A stretch of 38,459 nucleotides of DNA from UBA3263 sp964554335 (GCA_964554335.1 CAZKOF010000012.1:1-38459); one strand, 5' to 3'; positions 24,610-32,264 are shown, counted from the stretch's first letter. The notes: generated by a model not told the origin, from the sequence alone. Numbers and translations are program-made.

Positions 24610-25638
24610 TTAATCCGTCGCGGGATTGTCTATGTGGTCGGTTTTGCGTTCAATCAAGTAGTCAACCGAGTCGGCCGACAACTCAACTCCGCGATAATAC
24701 GACGGCAGGGCCCCTACGGCCAACGGAATCTTACCATTCTCACGGCGCGCGTAGTCGGCAGTTGCCGTGATGATGACATTTTCCGAATTATACATACTCA
24801 TCGGCAGCAGATAGCTGACATGTGCCCGCGACGGGAAGAGCACCACGTTTGAGTTCTCGGGAGCATGGACCAGTTGAATGCTAACTTCGCGTTTCTTTGA
24901 AATCAGTGGTTCTACGGGAACCGTGAGTTTCACTTTGGAAGGCTCGATGCGTATTCCGGGTTCCGGCTGCAAGCGAACTTCGGCAACAAGAGTATCGCGC
25001 AGGTCAGATCGCGTTATTTTCACAGTCTTTACTTTCGACGGGCGAATGCGTAAATGGCGGGCAGAGTAGACCTTTACGGTATCGGGTTCAACTTCAACCG
25101 GGCCAGAAATGACGAATTGGCTTGCCGGAGAAACCTCAACATCGGGAACCACCCGGGCCTGCGTGGGAGCACGGTCTGTAACTATGAAACTCAGTGAATC
25201 CGGCCTCACGCTGATAATCTGTGTTGTCGGGTCAAAAAGCGCACGCAGACGTGAATTCAGTTGTTGTTCGGTCAACGTCAGGCGGTCCTCCTCTTCATTG
25301 AATGCAAAGTCGCCATAATTGATTTTTACAGTTCTTGTGCCACTGAGAGAATAGTTGGCGAGAAGAGTGCCTTTATCTCTCAGTCCAACCTGCAAAAAAC
25401 TTGGCGGTTCACTGATGAAGGTGTAATTCTCGGGAATGTTGGTTATTTCCAGGTTGACCTTGACATCCTGCTGAATATCATCGTTAAGAGTCATGATGAC
25501 CCAGAAAATATAGCTCACGCCGAGAAAGCAGCAGAATATCAGGATATCCTTGCCTCGAGAACTGCGAAGCAGGCGACGCACTGCGACCGCCCACTTACGC
25601 GTAGAGCGTGAAAAGCCTGTTTTATTTCTTTTCGACAT
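24610..25638 (-). CDS. ybbR: YbbR-domain (CdaR-like) membrane-anchored protein
   Basis: 342 residues with one membrane helix at about 31-50 (DILIFCCFLGVSYIFWVIM) preceded by a basic cytoplasmic tail, then a periplasmic part with two YbbR-like repeats (VNLEITNIPENYTF and VSPASQFVISGPVEVEPDTVKVYS). In Firmicutes such proteins (CdaR) regulate the diadenylate cyclase CdaA. No cdaA lies in this window, so that role is inference only. The order nusB-yajC-ybbR-coaE is the conserved Bacteroidales arrangement. It overlaps yajC by 17 bp and precedes coaE-bioA by 5 bp. Confidence 0.85.
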   Translation of the reverse strand: MSKRNKTGFSRSTRKWAVAVRRLLRSSRGKDILIFCCFLGVSYIFWVIMTLNDDIQQDVKVNLEITNIPENYTFISEPPSFLQVGLRDKGTLLANYSLSGTRTVKINYGDFAFNEEEDRLTLTEQQLNSRLRALFDPTTQIISVRPDSLSFIVTDRAPTQARVVPDVEVSPASQFVISGPVEVEPDTVKVYSARHLRIRPSKVKTVKITRSDLRDTLVAEVRLQPEPGIRIEPSKVKLTVPVEPLISKKREVSIQLVHAPENSNVVLFPSRAHVSYLLPMSMYNSENVIITATADYARRENGKIPLAVGALPSYYRGVELSADSVDYLIERKTDHIDNPATD

Positions 25639-25933
25639 TCACAGGATTGGCAGAATCGGCCTGAGCTTCAGCTGCAGAAGGATAGATCATACTGAGTTCT
25701 ACGCGTATACGCACGCCATTGGCAATCTCGAGCAATACGGTTCCGTTCTTTTCATTGATTTCAGATACTGTTCCGTGAATGCCGCCGGCAGTCATGACTT
25801 TAGAGCCCTTTGCGAGTGCTTCGCGAAACTTCTTGGTTTCCTTTTGGCGCTTCTGCTGCGGGCGAATCATAAAAAAGTAGAACACTACGATGAGGAGAAT
25901 AATCATTCCCCAGCTTTGAATTTCGGGTGACAT
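25622..25933 (-). CDS. yajC: Preprotein translocase accessory subunit YajC
   Basis: 103 residues; N-terminal membrane helix at about 9-24 (GMIILLIVVFYFFMIRPQQKRQKE), the very typical FFMIRPQQKR junction, then a small cytoplasmic domain with GSKVMTAGGIHGTVSEI. YajC associates with SecDF and the SecYEG translocon. It follows nusB by 34 bp and overlaps ybbR by 17 bp. Confidence 0.95.
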   Translation of the reverse strand: MSPEIQSWGMIILLIVVFYFFMIRPQQKRQKETKKFREALAKGSKVMTAGGIHGTVSEINEKNGTVLLEIANGVRIRVELSMIYPSAAEAQADSANPVNVEKK

Positions 25934-25967
25934 TGTTTTCAGTTTTAATGATTAAACGTATTGATTA

Positions 25968-27401
25968 TTAGTTGAATTTCTTGACAATCTTTCCTTCGCT
26001 GCGCAATTTCTCGGCAATGGATGCAAGCATGCCGTTGACGAACGCACCGCTTCGCGCGGTTGAATACCAGTTGGCAATCTCGACATACTCGTTGGCGGTT
26101 ACCGTCAGCGGAATGTTGGGAAAACATGATGCCTCGGCAATGGCCGCCACAAGGATAACGATATCCATCAATGCTATTCGTTCGGCATCCCACTTCTTGG
26201 TGTTTACGAACTCATCGATGAGGGCTCGATACTCATCATAATTGGCGACTGCTGCGTCAAACAGAGTTGATCCGAACTCCGCATCTTCGTCATCTTTGAA
26301 CTCAGGCAGTAAATCTTCGACAGGGTTCACGGCAAGACGTTTGAATGTTTTGATTGCAAAACTGCCCATGACTTCGAGATCGTCGTTCCAGAAAATCGAT
26401 TTATTCTCCATGGCCTCTGCGAGGGCATCAGACGGAAGAATAACCTTCTTGAACAGTGTGCGCCAAAGTTCGGCTTCCTCCTCAAGAGTCTTCTCGCCAG
26501 GCGTCGACATATACTCCTTATAAGACTCGGAATTGATTACCATTTCAGACAATCGCGGAATCAGAGCCAAATCATCATTCCACGAAATGCCTTTGTCATT
26601 GACATATGCCAGCATTCCCGGGTGACGTGAAATGTGCTCGACAAACTTCGAGTCAACGAACCTGCGGTCAGGATGCAGGTCTTCTTCGGTCGGCAGATAC
26701 TTGTTGGCATTCGCATCGAGGCGCGCATCTTCGGCCCGCACAATCTCAACCGGGAGCCAGAGTAACCAGTGATAAAGATTATATGCCTCGTCAAGCGAGC
26801 GGCGCAGGTCCTTGCGGCAGTTAACCAACAAGGAGCGCGTGTCATTGAAATCTCCTAACGTAGCAAGCAGCATTTTGGATGCCATTTCGAGACCACGCGA
26901 AGAGAAATTTACGTCGGTACGCATAGCCTCAAGCAGCTCCCGGTTCTTGACAAGCATACGCAGGGCTGCGGACCAAAATGCGATTTCATCGGAAGCCGTG
27001 ACATCCGTTGCTTTCACTTTGCTGAATGTGCGGTAAGCGGGCATGTTGCGAAGCCCGGCAGCCAGACGGTCAACAACACCGTCATATGCGGCCATACGCT
27101 CCGCATACGTGTCAATCAATGTCCGGACATCAGGGTTCTCGCTGAGCGCGAGCGCAAATTTGGTTTTATAGAATCTGGCTGATGAGATTGCCTCAGACGG
27201 CATATATAGGAACTTTTTGGCTACGTTGATACCCGAAAGCTCAAGAATGAGCAACAGAAGTTCAGCATAAGCCGTGAAGGCGTAGCGGCGGTCGGGCGAG
27301 GATGTCTCGGCGGGCATCTCGACATGAAATTCGCTCTTCGACAAGAGGTAGCTATAGAGGAGCTGAACCACTTTCAAGCGTATCAATACGCGGTTTACCA
27401 T
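25968..27401 (-). CDS. nusB: NusB transcription antitermination factor, enlarged by an N-terminal insertion
   Basis: NusB binds boxA RNA with NusE/S10 and supports rRNA transcription. The first 20 residues (MVNRVLIRLKVVQLLYSYLL) and the region from about 203 on (SLDEAYNLYHWLLWLPVEI) look like the two pieces of the usual Bacteroidetes NusB N-terminal helix region. The C-terminal NusB core follows (WDAERIALMDIVILVAAIAE, LTVTANEYVEIANWYSTARSGAFVNGMLASI). Between residues about 24 and 200 lies an extra segment of roughly 175 residues, mostly helical. Total length is 477, against about 310 for Bacteroides NusB as I recall it. The frame is open throughout, so this is an insertion, not an assembly break. 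It is first in the operon through bioD. Confidence 0.87.
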   Translation of the reverse strand: MVNRVLIRLKVVQLLYSYLLSKSEFHVEMPAETSSPDRRYAFTAYAELLLLILELSGINVAKKFLYMPSEAISSARFYKTKFALALSENPDVRTLIDTYAERMAAYDGVVDRLAAGLRNMPAYRTFSKVKATDVTASDEIAFWSAALRMLVKNRELLEAMRTDVNFSSRGLEMASKMLLATLGDFNDTRSLLVNCRKDLRRSLDEAYNLYHWLLWLPVEIVRAEDARLDANANKYLPTEEDLHPDRRFVDSKFVEHISRHPGMLAYVNDKGISWNDDLALIPRLSEMVINSESYKEYMSTPGEKTLEEEAELWRTLFKKVILPSDALAEAMENKSIFWNDDLEVMGSFAIKTFKRLAVNPVEDLLPEFKDDEDAEFGSTLFDAAVANYDEYRALIDEFVNTKKWDAERIALMDIVILVAAIAEASCFPNIPLTVTANEYVEIANWYSTARSGAFVNGMLASIAEKLRSEGKIVKKFN

Positions 27402-27441
27402 GAGCTTTGATCTTATTTTAAATGTTCTTCCTTTCTGACTG

Positions 27442-27449
27442 CAAAGTTA
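27442..27449 (-). promoter_or_regulatory. -7 box of the nusB-bioD operon
   Basis: TAACTTTG on the minus strand, 40 bp before the nusB ATG. No good TTTG is found 19-21 bp upstream (nearest is TTCG at 22 bp), so confidence is limited. It faces the box of the divergent DUF5009 gene. Confidence 0.6.
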
Positions 27450-27494
27450 AGAAAATTTCCACTATATAACGCGAATAAATGCGAGAAAAATGCG

Positions 27495-27502
27495 TAACTT
27501 TG
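27495..27502 (+). promoter_or_regulatory. -7 box of the DUF5009 gene
   Basis: TAACTTTG on the plus strand, with the ATG at 27519 only 16 bp downstream. No TTTG -33 partner is seen. The leader would be about 10 nt. Confidence 0.55.
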
Positions 27503-27518
27503 GCGGAAATTTAACGCA

Positions 27519-28715
27519 ATGAAGAGATTAGAAGCTTTAGACATCATGCGCGGCTTGACCATCGCAATGATGATTTTGGTCAACACTGCTCTGTGGGGAA
27601 CTCCTGTCTACGGTCAGCTGCACCACTCGCTCTGGAACGGCATGACTGCGGCTGACCTGGTATTTCCGATGTTTATGTTCATAATGGGTGTCAGCACGGC
27701 GTTTTCTCTCAAGCGATATAACTATAGCCCGGGGCGTCAGGCAATAATGAAAATCATTCGCCGGACCCTGCTGATTTACCTCATTGGCCTGTTGTTAGAT
27801 CTTGCCGAAAAAGGTATCTCCGGGGCAATTTCGGGCCTTGATTTCAGCGCTCTCCGCTTCACCGGCGTGCTTCCGCGTCTGGCATTCAGTTATGGTTTTG
27901 CCGCGCTATTCGCCCTCATTTTCAGCCAAAAGACATTGTGCAGACTGGTTATAGTCTTCCTTTCCATTTATGCCGTTATACTGTTGTTGTTCAACGGATA
28001 TGAGCCTACGCCGAGTAATATTATAGTAAAAACCGACATGGCGATATTCGGCGAGTCGCACATTTATCATGACTGGACTCCCAACGGACGCATACCTCTG
28101 GACCCGGAGGGTTTGCTTGGATTACTTCCATCCATTGCGCATGTTCTGATAGGTTATATATGCGGGCGCGTACTGATAACCAACGGCAAGGAGAATCTGA
28201 CGCCATTACTGCTCATAGGCATTGTTCTGACAATCGCCGGCCTCGGACTTGACGCCTCATTGCCTGTCAATAAGAAAATATGGTCACCGACTTTCGTGCT
28301 TGTAAGCTGCGGAATCGGAGCATCGCTACTCGGATTACTGATTTACGCTATCGATATCAAAGAAATCAACACCCGTTGGCTTCAACCGGCGTCAGTGTTC
28401 GGAGCCAATCCGTTGGCTCTGTATATACTGAGTTCGCTGCTCGGATGCGTTCTCTGGCAAATACCCGTGGGTAATGAAGCCTTGCCTCATTTCCTGTATA
28501 ACGCCTGGCTGCAACCTCTGTTCGGGCCGGAATCTGCGATGCCGTCATTGATATATGCTTTGACGGTCACTGCAATCTGTTACCTCATGGGCCTTCCGCT
28601 CTACCGTCGCAAAATATACATCAATTCCACATGGAGTTTGAAAGCCTCAAACAGCCACCTAACACCTTCAAAGAAATTGAAGCTAATATCCACCTTTCCA
28701 ATTAATTATCCTTAA
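27519..28715 (+). CDS. DUF5009 / NagX-like membrane acyltransferase family protein
   Basis: 398 residues with about 10 membrane helices. The N-terminus MKRLEALDIMRGLTIAMMILVN is the signature of the heparan-alpha-glucosaminide N-acetyltransferase-like family (COG4299; DUF5009), including the FMFIMGVSTAFSLKR element. Family members are thought to move acyl groups across the membrane onto sugars; no substrate is shown here. After the last helix and the usual ending PLYRRKIYI, about 30 further residues (rich in Ser, Lys and Thr) follow. This tail is not typical and lies next to the start of the mobile element, so the original 3' end may have been replaced by insertion. It is divergent from nusB. 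Confidence 0.85.
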   Translation: MKRLEALDIMRGLTIAMMILVNTALWGTPVYGQLHHSLWNGMTAADLVFPMFMFIMGVSTAFSLKRYNYSPGRQAIMKIIRRTLLIYLIGLLLDLAEKGISGAISGLDFSALRFTGVLPRLAFSYGFAALFALIFSQKTLCRLVIVFLSIYAVILLLFNGYEPTPSNIIVKTDMAIFGESHIYHDWTPNGRIPLDPEGLLGLLPSIAHVLIGYICGRVLITNGKENLTPLLLIGIVLTIAGLGLDASLPVNKKIWSPTFVLVSCGIGASLLGLLIYAIDIKEINTRWLQPASVFGANPLALYILSSLLGCVLWQIPVGNEALPHFLYNAWLQPLFGPESAMPSLIYALTVTAICYLMGLPLYRRKIYINSTWSLKASNSHLTPSKKLKLISTFPINYP

Positions 28716-28911
28716 CAATTCGGATTTTTGCCTATTTTATTTCCGACCCGTTTAAGCTATTTTTGTACCGCATTTGAGCCTCGGTCAGAGGGACACACGG
28801 CACGTTTCTTTTTCAACGTCGTTCAAGATGGTTCAATAAGGAAATGCCTGTTTTCAGCCCCCGAAAGGCTCTCGGCAGTAAGAAAAACTACAAAAATTGT
28901 GTGTCGGAATT

Positions 28912-29730
28912 ATGGAAACAGCAACAACCCGAAAGAGGGCAAGACAATCGGAAAGGGAAATACTCACCCATGAGTTCCTGACCATCGCGGAGGTGGCTCT
29001 GCTTCTGAGAGTGACACAGCGCACCGTCTACAACCTTATCTACAGCGGCTCATTGAGAGCCACGAAAATCACAGCACGAATAACGATAATCCCCAAGGAG
29101 GATTTCATGAACATGATCAGAATTAATGACTACAACAGAACAAACGGTCTCACCCAACAGCAGGGAAAAGAAATCCATTTCCCTTCAGTTGCCGATACCA
29201 TCGGCTCAGAGTCGGAGACTGAGGACAAGGGCAAGGAGAAGAAATCCCGAAAGCCATCAAAGCCGCGTCCCCGGAAAACTCCCCTGAAGCCGTCCTCCGA
29301 CTTCAAGCAGTCTGTCAAGGACTCCTTCACAGAGGCTTCGGAATTGTCCGAGCCTGTCTATACTATGGAGGAGCTGTGCAGGAAGTTCAAATATACCTAC
29401 GGACGCTTCTACAATCTCCGCCTGCGCTATTCAATTCCCTGCGTGAAGATGGACGGTCACAAGTGCTTCCCCCGAAAGGCGGTGGACGATGCGATGGCTA
29501 AGGAAGATGAACGCCTCGGCAATGACCTTGCCAAGGACTGGTATTCCTGCTTCGACCTCATGAAGAAGCACGGTCTTGGGAAAACCCAGGTCAGGAGATT
29601 TGCCACTACACACGGGGTCAGAATGAAGAAGGTCTGCAACCGCAGAATGTACTATCTAAAGGCAGACTGGGACGCCGCCCGTAAGATTGCCGAAGAAAAG
29701 AGCACAAGCACAAAGGCAGCGAGAGACTGA
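28912..29730 (+). CDS. Two-HTH DNA-binding protein of a mobile element
   Basis: 272 residues. The N-terminal half has an excisionase/MerR-type HTH (FLTIAEVALLLRVTQRTVYN, ending TIIPKEDF) at about 20-68. A charged Lys/Ser/Pro-rich linker covers about 90-140 (KGKEKKSRKPSKPRPRK). The C-terminal half has a second HTH-like unit (YTMEELCRKFKYTYGRFYN, later FDLMKKHGLGKTQVRRFAT). Such proteins accompany integrases in Bacteroidales mobile elements and may act in excision or in control of integrase. ATG 28912 is used; a TTG five codons upstream is less likely. A TATTTTTG box at 28758-28765 may be its promoter. It lies 50 bp before the integrase gene. Confidence 0.78.
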   Translation: METATTRKRARQSEREILTHEFLTIAEVALLLRVTQRTVYNLIYSGSLRATKITARITIIPKEDFMNMIRINDYNRTNGLTQQQGKEIHFPSVADTIGSESETEDKGKEKKSRKPSKPRPRKTPLKPSSDFKQSVKDSFTEASELSEPVYTMEELCRKFKYTYGRFYNLRLRYSIPCVKMDGHKCFPRKAVDDAMAKEDERLGNDLAKDWYSCFDLMKKHGLGKTQVRRFATTHGVRMKKVCNRRMYYLKADWDAARKIAEEKSTSTKAARD

Positions 29731-29738
29731 TGCAATGA

Positions 29739-29786
29739 TAATGACAATATTGAATAATAACATAAAGACAACGGACGATTATGACA
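29739..29786 (+). repeat. Octamer-phased repeats before int
   Basis: TAATGACA and close variants (TAATAACA, TAAAGACA, TTATGACA) occur at 29739, 29755, 29763 and 29779, all at multiples of 8 bp, in the 50-bp gap before the integrase ATG. The last copy contains the ATG. The other octamer slots do not match, so it is a degenerate array. Confidence 0.5.
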
Positions 29787-30890
29787 AACCTTTGCACTAA
29801 GGTGACAGTGAGGAAGAGACCCATCAAGAACGGACAGCTATCCCTTTATCTTGATTTCTACCCGGCTATCCGCAATCCAAGGACAGGCAGACCCACACGC
29901 AGGGAATTTCTCGGCATATACATCTATGCCAACCCAAAGGAGAAGTTCGAGCTTCAGTACAACAAAAAGATGCTGCAGAGTGCGGAGCTGATACGCTGCC
30001 GACGCGTCGAGGCGATCATCAATGAGGACTTCGGGTTCATCGACCATTCAAGAGGCAAGGAAAGCTTCATTGACTTCTTCCGGGAGCATGTGGAGCGTAG
30101 CACCAACCGCCGGAACTGGCAAATAGCACTCAAACATTTCTGCGAGTATGCCAATGGGGAATGCTGTTTCGATGACCTGACAGCCGACTTCTGCCAGGGA
30201 TTTCTCGACCATCTTCTGAAAGTTAGGACACAGACAGGAGGCACGATGATGGCTTCAACAGCCAATAACAATTTCTGCAAACTGATTGCAGTGCTCCGCA
30301 AAGCCCTTCAAGCAGGACGCATAAAGGATAACTTCATCGCTGATCTCAAGCCAGCGAAAGAGAGCAAGACAAAGAAGGAATTTCTCACTATGGAGGAACT
30401 GAGGCGACTCGCCGCAACTCCCTGCAAGCACCCGGTTTTCAAGGCAGCCTCCCTTTTTTCTTGCCTTACAGGGCTACGCATAAGCGACATCATAGCACTT
30501 AAATGGGAAAACATCTGCAAGGCTCCCGACGGGGGCTGGTGCATCAGGATCACCACTCAGAAGACCAAGACCGAGGCGACACTTCCGCTGAGTGAAGAGG
30601 CACTTGCACTGTGCGGTGAACGCTCGACCGGGCAGGTGTTCAAGGGCATGAGCTATTCGCTTCCCCCTCTTTATCTCAAGGATTGGATCAAGGAAGCCAA
30701 GATTGAAAAGCACATCACATTCCATTGTTTTAGACATACTTTTGCCACCTTGCAGATAGCCTCCGGCACGGACATCTACACCGTATCGAAGCTTCTCACT
30801 CACAGCAGCGTCAGCACCACACAGGTATATGCCGAGGTCGTGAACGAGCTGAAACGAGACGCATCGGAGAAGATCTCACTCAAACCTTGA
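29781..30890 (+). CDS. int: Tyrosine-type site-specific integrase
   Basis: 369 residues. An Arm-like N-terminal domain (about 5-60) precedes a SAM-like core-binding domain (about 92-185: ESFIDFFREHVERSTNRRNW). The catalytic domain from about 200 holds the full set: Arg233 in TGLRISDI, Lys263 in TQKTKTEA, His315 and Arg318 in HCFRH, His341 in LTHSS, and nucleophile Tyr350 in TQVYAEVV. It resembles the phage-type integrases of Bacteroides mobilizable and conjugative transposons. It should drive integration and excision of this element. The ATG is set within a short run of repeated TAATGACA-like octamers. Confidence 0.95.
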   Translation: MTNLCTKVTVRKRPIKNGQLSLYLDFYPAIRNPRTGRPTRREFLGIYIYANPKEKFELQYNKKMLQSAELIRCRRVEAIINEDFGFIDHSRGKESFIDFFREHVERSTNRRNWQIALKHFCEYANGECCFDDLTADFCQGFLDHLLKVRTQTGGTMMASTANNNFCKLIAVLRKALQAGRIKDNFIADLKPAKESKTKKEFLTMEELRRLAATPCKHPVFKAASLFSCLTGLRISDIIALKWENICKAPDGGWCIRITTQKTKTEATLPLSEEALALCGERSTGQVFKGMSYSLPPLYLKDWIKEAKIEKHITFHCFRHTFATLQIASGTDIYTVSKLLTHSSVSTTQVYAEVVNELKRDASEKISLKP

Positions 30891-30921
30891 TATTTCTGCA
30901 TTGCATATTTCCCCTTTTGTC

Positions 30922-30999
30922 GGACAGCCGTGTTCAGCGTTCTTCTTTTTTCTTTCGTTGGCATTCTGAGTTATTGGTTCATTGAGAACACGGCTGTCC
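30922..30999. repeat. 14-bp perfect inverted repeat after int
   Basis: GGACAGCCGTGTTC at 30922-30935 is repeated inverted at 30986-30999 with a 50-bp AT/T-rich centre. It lies 31 bp past the int stop. It could be a transcription terminator with a long loop, or a binding site for a recombination factor. In the same 292-bp gap (30891-31182) the only other structure seen is the octamer array at 31036-31123. Confidence 0.7.
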
Positions 31000-31035
31000 C
31001 GGCATCAGGCTTTAAGGCTACAGTTATGGTCTAAA

Positions 31036-31123
31036 GATGTAATGATGTGATGATGCAATGCTCAGATATACTTATGCTCCAATAGCGCAATGACACGATC
31101 ACCCAAGTACATAATGATGCAAT
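31036..31123 (+). repeat. Degenerate GATGCAAT octamer array
   Basis: Eleven consecutive 8-bp slots fit GATGCAAT to varying degrees: perfect at 31052 and 31116, 7/8 at 31036, 6/8 at 31044 and 31076, and mostly 4-5/8 in the others; one slot (31068) does not fit. The xAAT or xGAT ending keeps exact 8-bp phase over 88 bp. It is non-coding and lies upstream of the small HTH gene. Confidence 0.6.
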
Positions 31124-31182
31124 TACATATCAATTGAATTATACATTAACCAAACTCACCAACAATCCAATTATCCGAATAT

Positions 31183-31581
31183 ATGGAAACCACAGACAAC
31201 AAAATCCCGTCATTCGACAGCCTCCCTGCATTCGTAGCCGGACTGTCTGACAAGATGGACGCAATCGACCGCAAGCTTGACCTGCTTATTTCCGCTCCAC
31301 AGGAGACTACAGACCAACACACTGTCCTCGACATCAAGGAGGCAAGCGAGCTTATAGGAAAGACCATCGGCACAATCTATTCACTCACAAGCCAAAAGGC
31401 TATCCCATACAGCAAGAGGGGGAACAAGCTCTACTTCTTCAAGGACGAGCTTCTTGCGTGGATAAAAGCCGGAGGAAAGGCAGACATCGATTTCCGCAAC
31501 GATGACAACCGGGACGCATACGACCGGCATTTGCTGAAACTCCGGGAATCCAAACGCCGAAAACCCGATAGCCAAAGGTAA
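31183..31581 (+). CDS. Small excisionase-like HTH protein
   Basis: 132 residues. An N-terminal amphipathic helix (LSDKMDAIDRKLDLLI, about 21-36) may dimerise. A winged HTH of the excisionase/HTH_17 kind follows at about 47-93: LDIKEASELIGKTIGTIYSL, then IPYSKRGNKLYFFKDELLAWI, the common ending of this fold. The C-terminus is basic (KRRKPDSQR). In Bacteroidales mobilizable elements such proteins act in excision or in control of mob genes. The gene is flanked on both sides by degenerate tandem repeats that it might bind (inference). Confidence 0.82.
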   Translation: METTDNKIPSFDSLPAFVAGLSDKMDAIDRKLDLLISAPQETTDQHTVLDIKEASELIGKTIGTIYSLTSQKAIPYSKRGNKLYFFKDELLAWIKAGGKADIDFRNDDNRDAYDRHLLKLRESKRRKPDSQR

Positions 31582-31584
31582 CAC

Positions 31585-31698
31585 GAACCGGGAATAATGA
31601 ATAGCATGAACTGAGAATACAGAGTGACACGGACCGAGAGCCGTAGTAATACAAACCAAGAATACCAAGTGATATGAACCGGGAGACCGAGATAACGA
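31585..31698 (+). repeat. Five degenerate 23-bp tandem repeats
   Basis: Units begin at 31585, 31608, 31631, 31653 and 31676 (spacing 23, 23, 22, 23). Each opens with a G/A-rAcCgrG-like block, and most continue with an AATAC-like block and an AGTGAyAy-like block. Units 2 and 4 agree at 16 of 23 positions, most differences being transitions. The array fills the gap between the HTH gene and the 102-residue gene, whose ATG lies inside the fourth unit. The 23-bp period is about two helical turns, as in iteron-type protein-binding arrays. Confidence 0.65.
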
Positions 31699-31982
31699 AG
31701 ATGAAGGAAACCGCAGTCAACGCGGTTATCAGATGGGCGCAGACGGACAGGAACGAGCTTTTCATGCGCAGTAAGGTGAACGAGTATATGGAAGCCTCAG
31801 GTGCCCACAACTCCCCGGCAGGGGAAGAGGGCGTCAAGTTGGGAAGAAGGATTGTGGCGAGGAAGCTTCTGCTCGGCTGCATCACCCCTCTTTCAAGGGA
31901 GCATCTGAGGAAAGCCGAGGCAATGCTCCTGCGCATAGCCGATGATGATGCACCGAGGGTGAAGCGTGGTCGGGGAATGTAG
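31674..31982 (+). CDS. 102-residue mobile-element protein of unknown function
   Basis: A small, basic, mostly helical protein (MNRETEITKMKETAVNAVIRW at the start, KLGRRIVARKLLLGCITPLSREHLRKAEAMLLR in the middle, RVKRGRGM at the end). No family recognised. Position between the HTH gene and the oriT-like hairpin and relaxase suggests a mobilisation accessory factor, such as a nicking-complex protein, but that is inference. Codon use and GC content match the relaxase and integrase genes. The first ten codons lie in the 23-bp repeat array, so the N-terminus may be of repeat origin and the real start could be at Met10. Confidence 0.6.
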   Translation: MNRETEITKMKETAVNAVIRWAQTDRNELFMRSKVNEYMEASGAHNSPAGEEGVKLGRRIVARKLLLGCITPLSREHLRKAEAMLLRIADDDAPRVKRGRGM

Positions 31983-32034
31983 GGTGACAGCGGTCTATGG
32001 TTGCCGGGAAACGAACAGGGCTCGCCCTTGTTAT

Positions 32035-32066
32035 AGCCCACTATAACTACTCCGTAGTTGTGGGCT
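32035..32066 (+). other. Candidate oriT hairpin
   Basis: AGCCCAC (32035-32041) pairs with GTGGGCT (32060-32066), and AACTAC (32045-32050) pairs with GTAGTT (32054-32059). This makes a 13-bp stem with a 3-nt bulge and a TCC loop. It stands 240 bp upstream of the relaxase gene, a usual place for an origin of transfer. The gap 31983-32303 contains no gene; besides this hairpin it holds the repeats described next. Confidence 0.5.
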
Positions 32067-32080
32067 CTCCCGAGGGGCTC

Positions 32081-32264
32081 AGGGCGCTGCCCTAAGAACC
32101 CGCAATGGCTCTGCCCTTGACCCGGTCGAGGCGTTTCACCCCCGACACCCCCGAGCAGGAAGTGACCCTCTCCCTGCACCCTCCGCTTAGGGCGTTCACC
32201 CCTAAGAACCCATCGTCAGGAGTGACCCTCTCCCGACACCCTCCGCTCAGACCCTTCGTCTGAG
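32081..32264 (+). repeat. 60-bp direct repeats with nested hairpins upstream of mob
   Basis: AGTGACCCTCTCCC, followed after two variable bases by CACCCTCCGCT, occurs at 32161-32187 and again at 32221-32247, exactly 60 bp apart. Each copy is followed by a hairpin (CTTAGGG/CCCTAAG at 32186-32206; CTCAGAC/GTCTGAG at 32246-32264) and then GAACCC. A third hairpin of the same kind (AGGGC/GCCCT at 32081-32093) is also followed by TAAGAACCCGC. Sequence of the stems differs while pairing is kept. Confidence 0.7.

Noticed and set aside
31000..31180. CRISPR array
   Set aside because: The 8-bp periodic tract has no conserved repeat of 24-40 bp and no unique spacers, and no cas genes are present.
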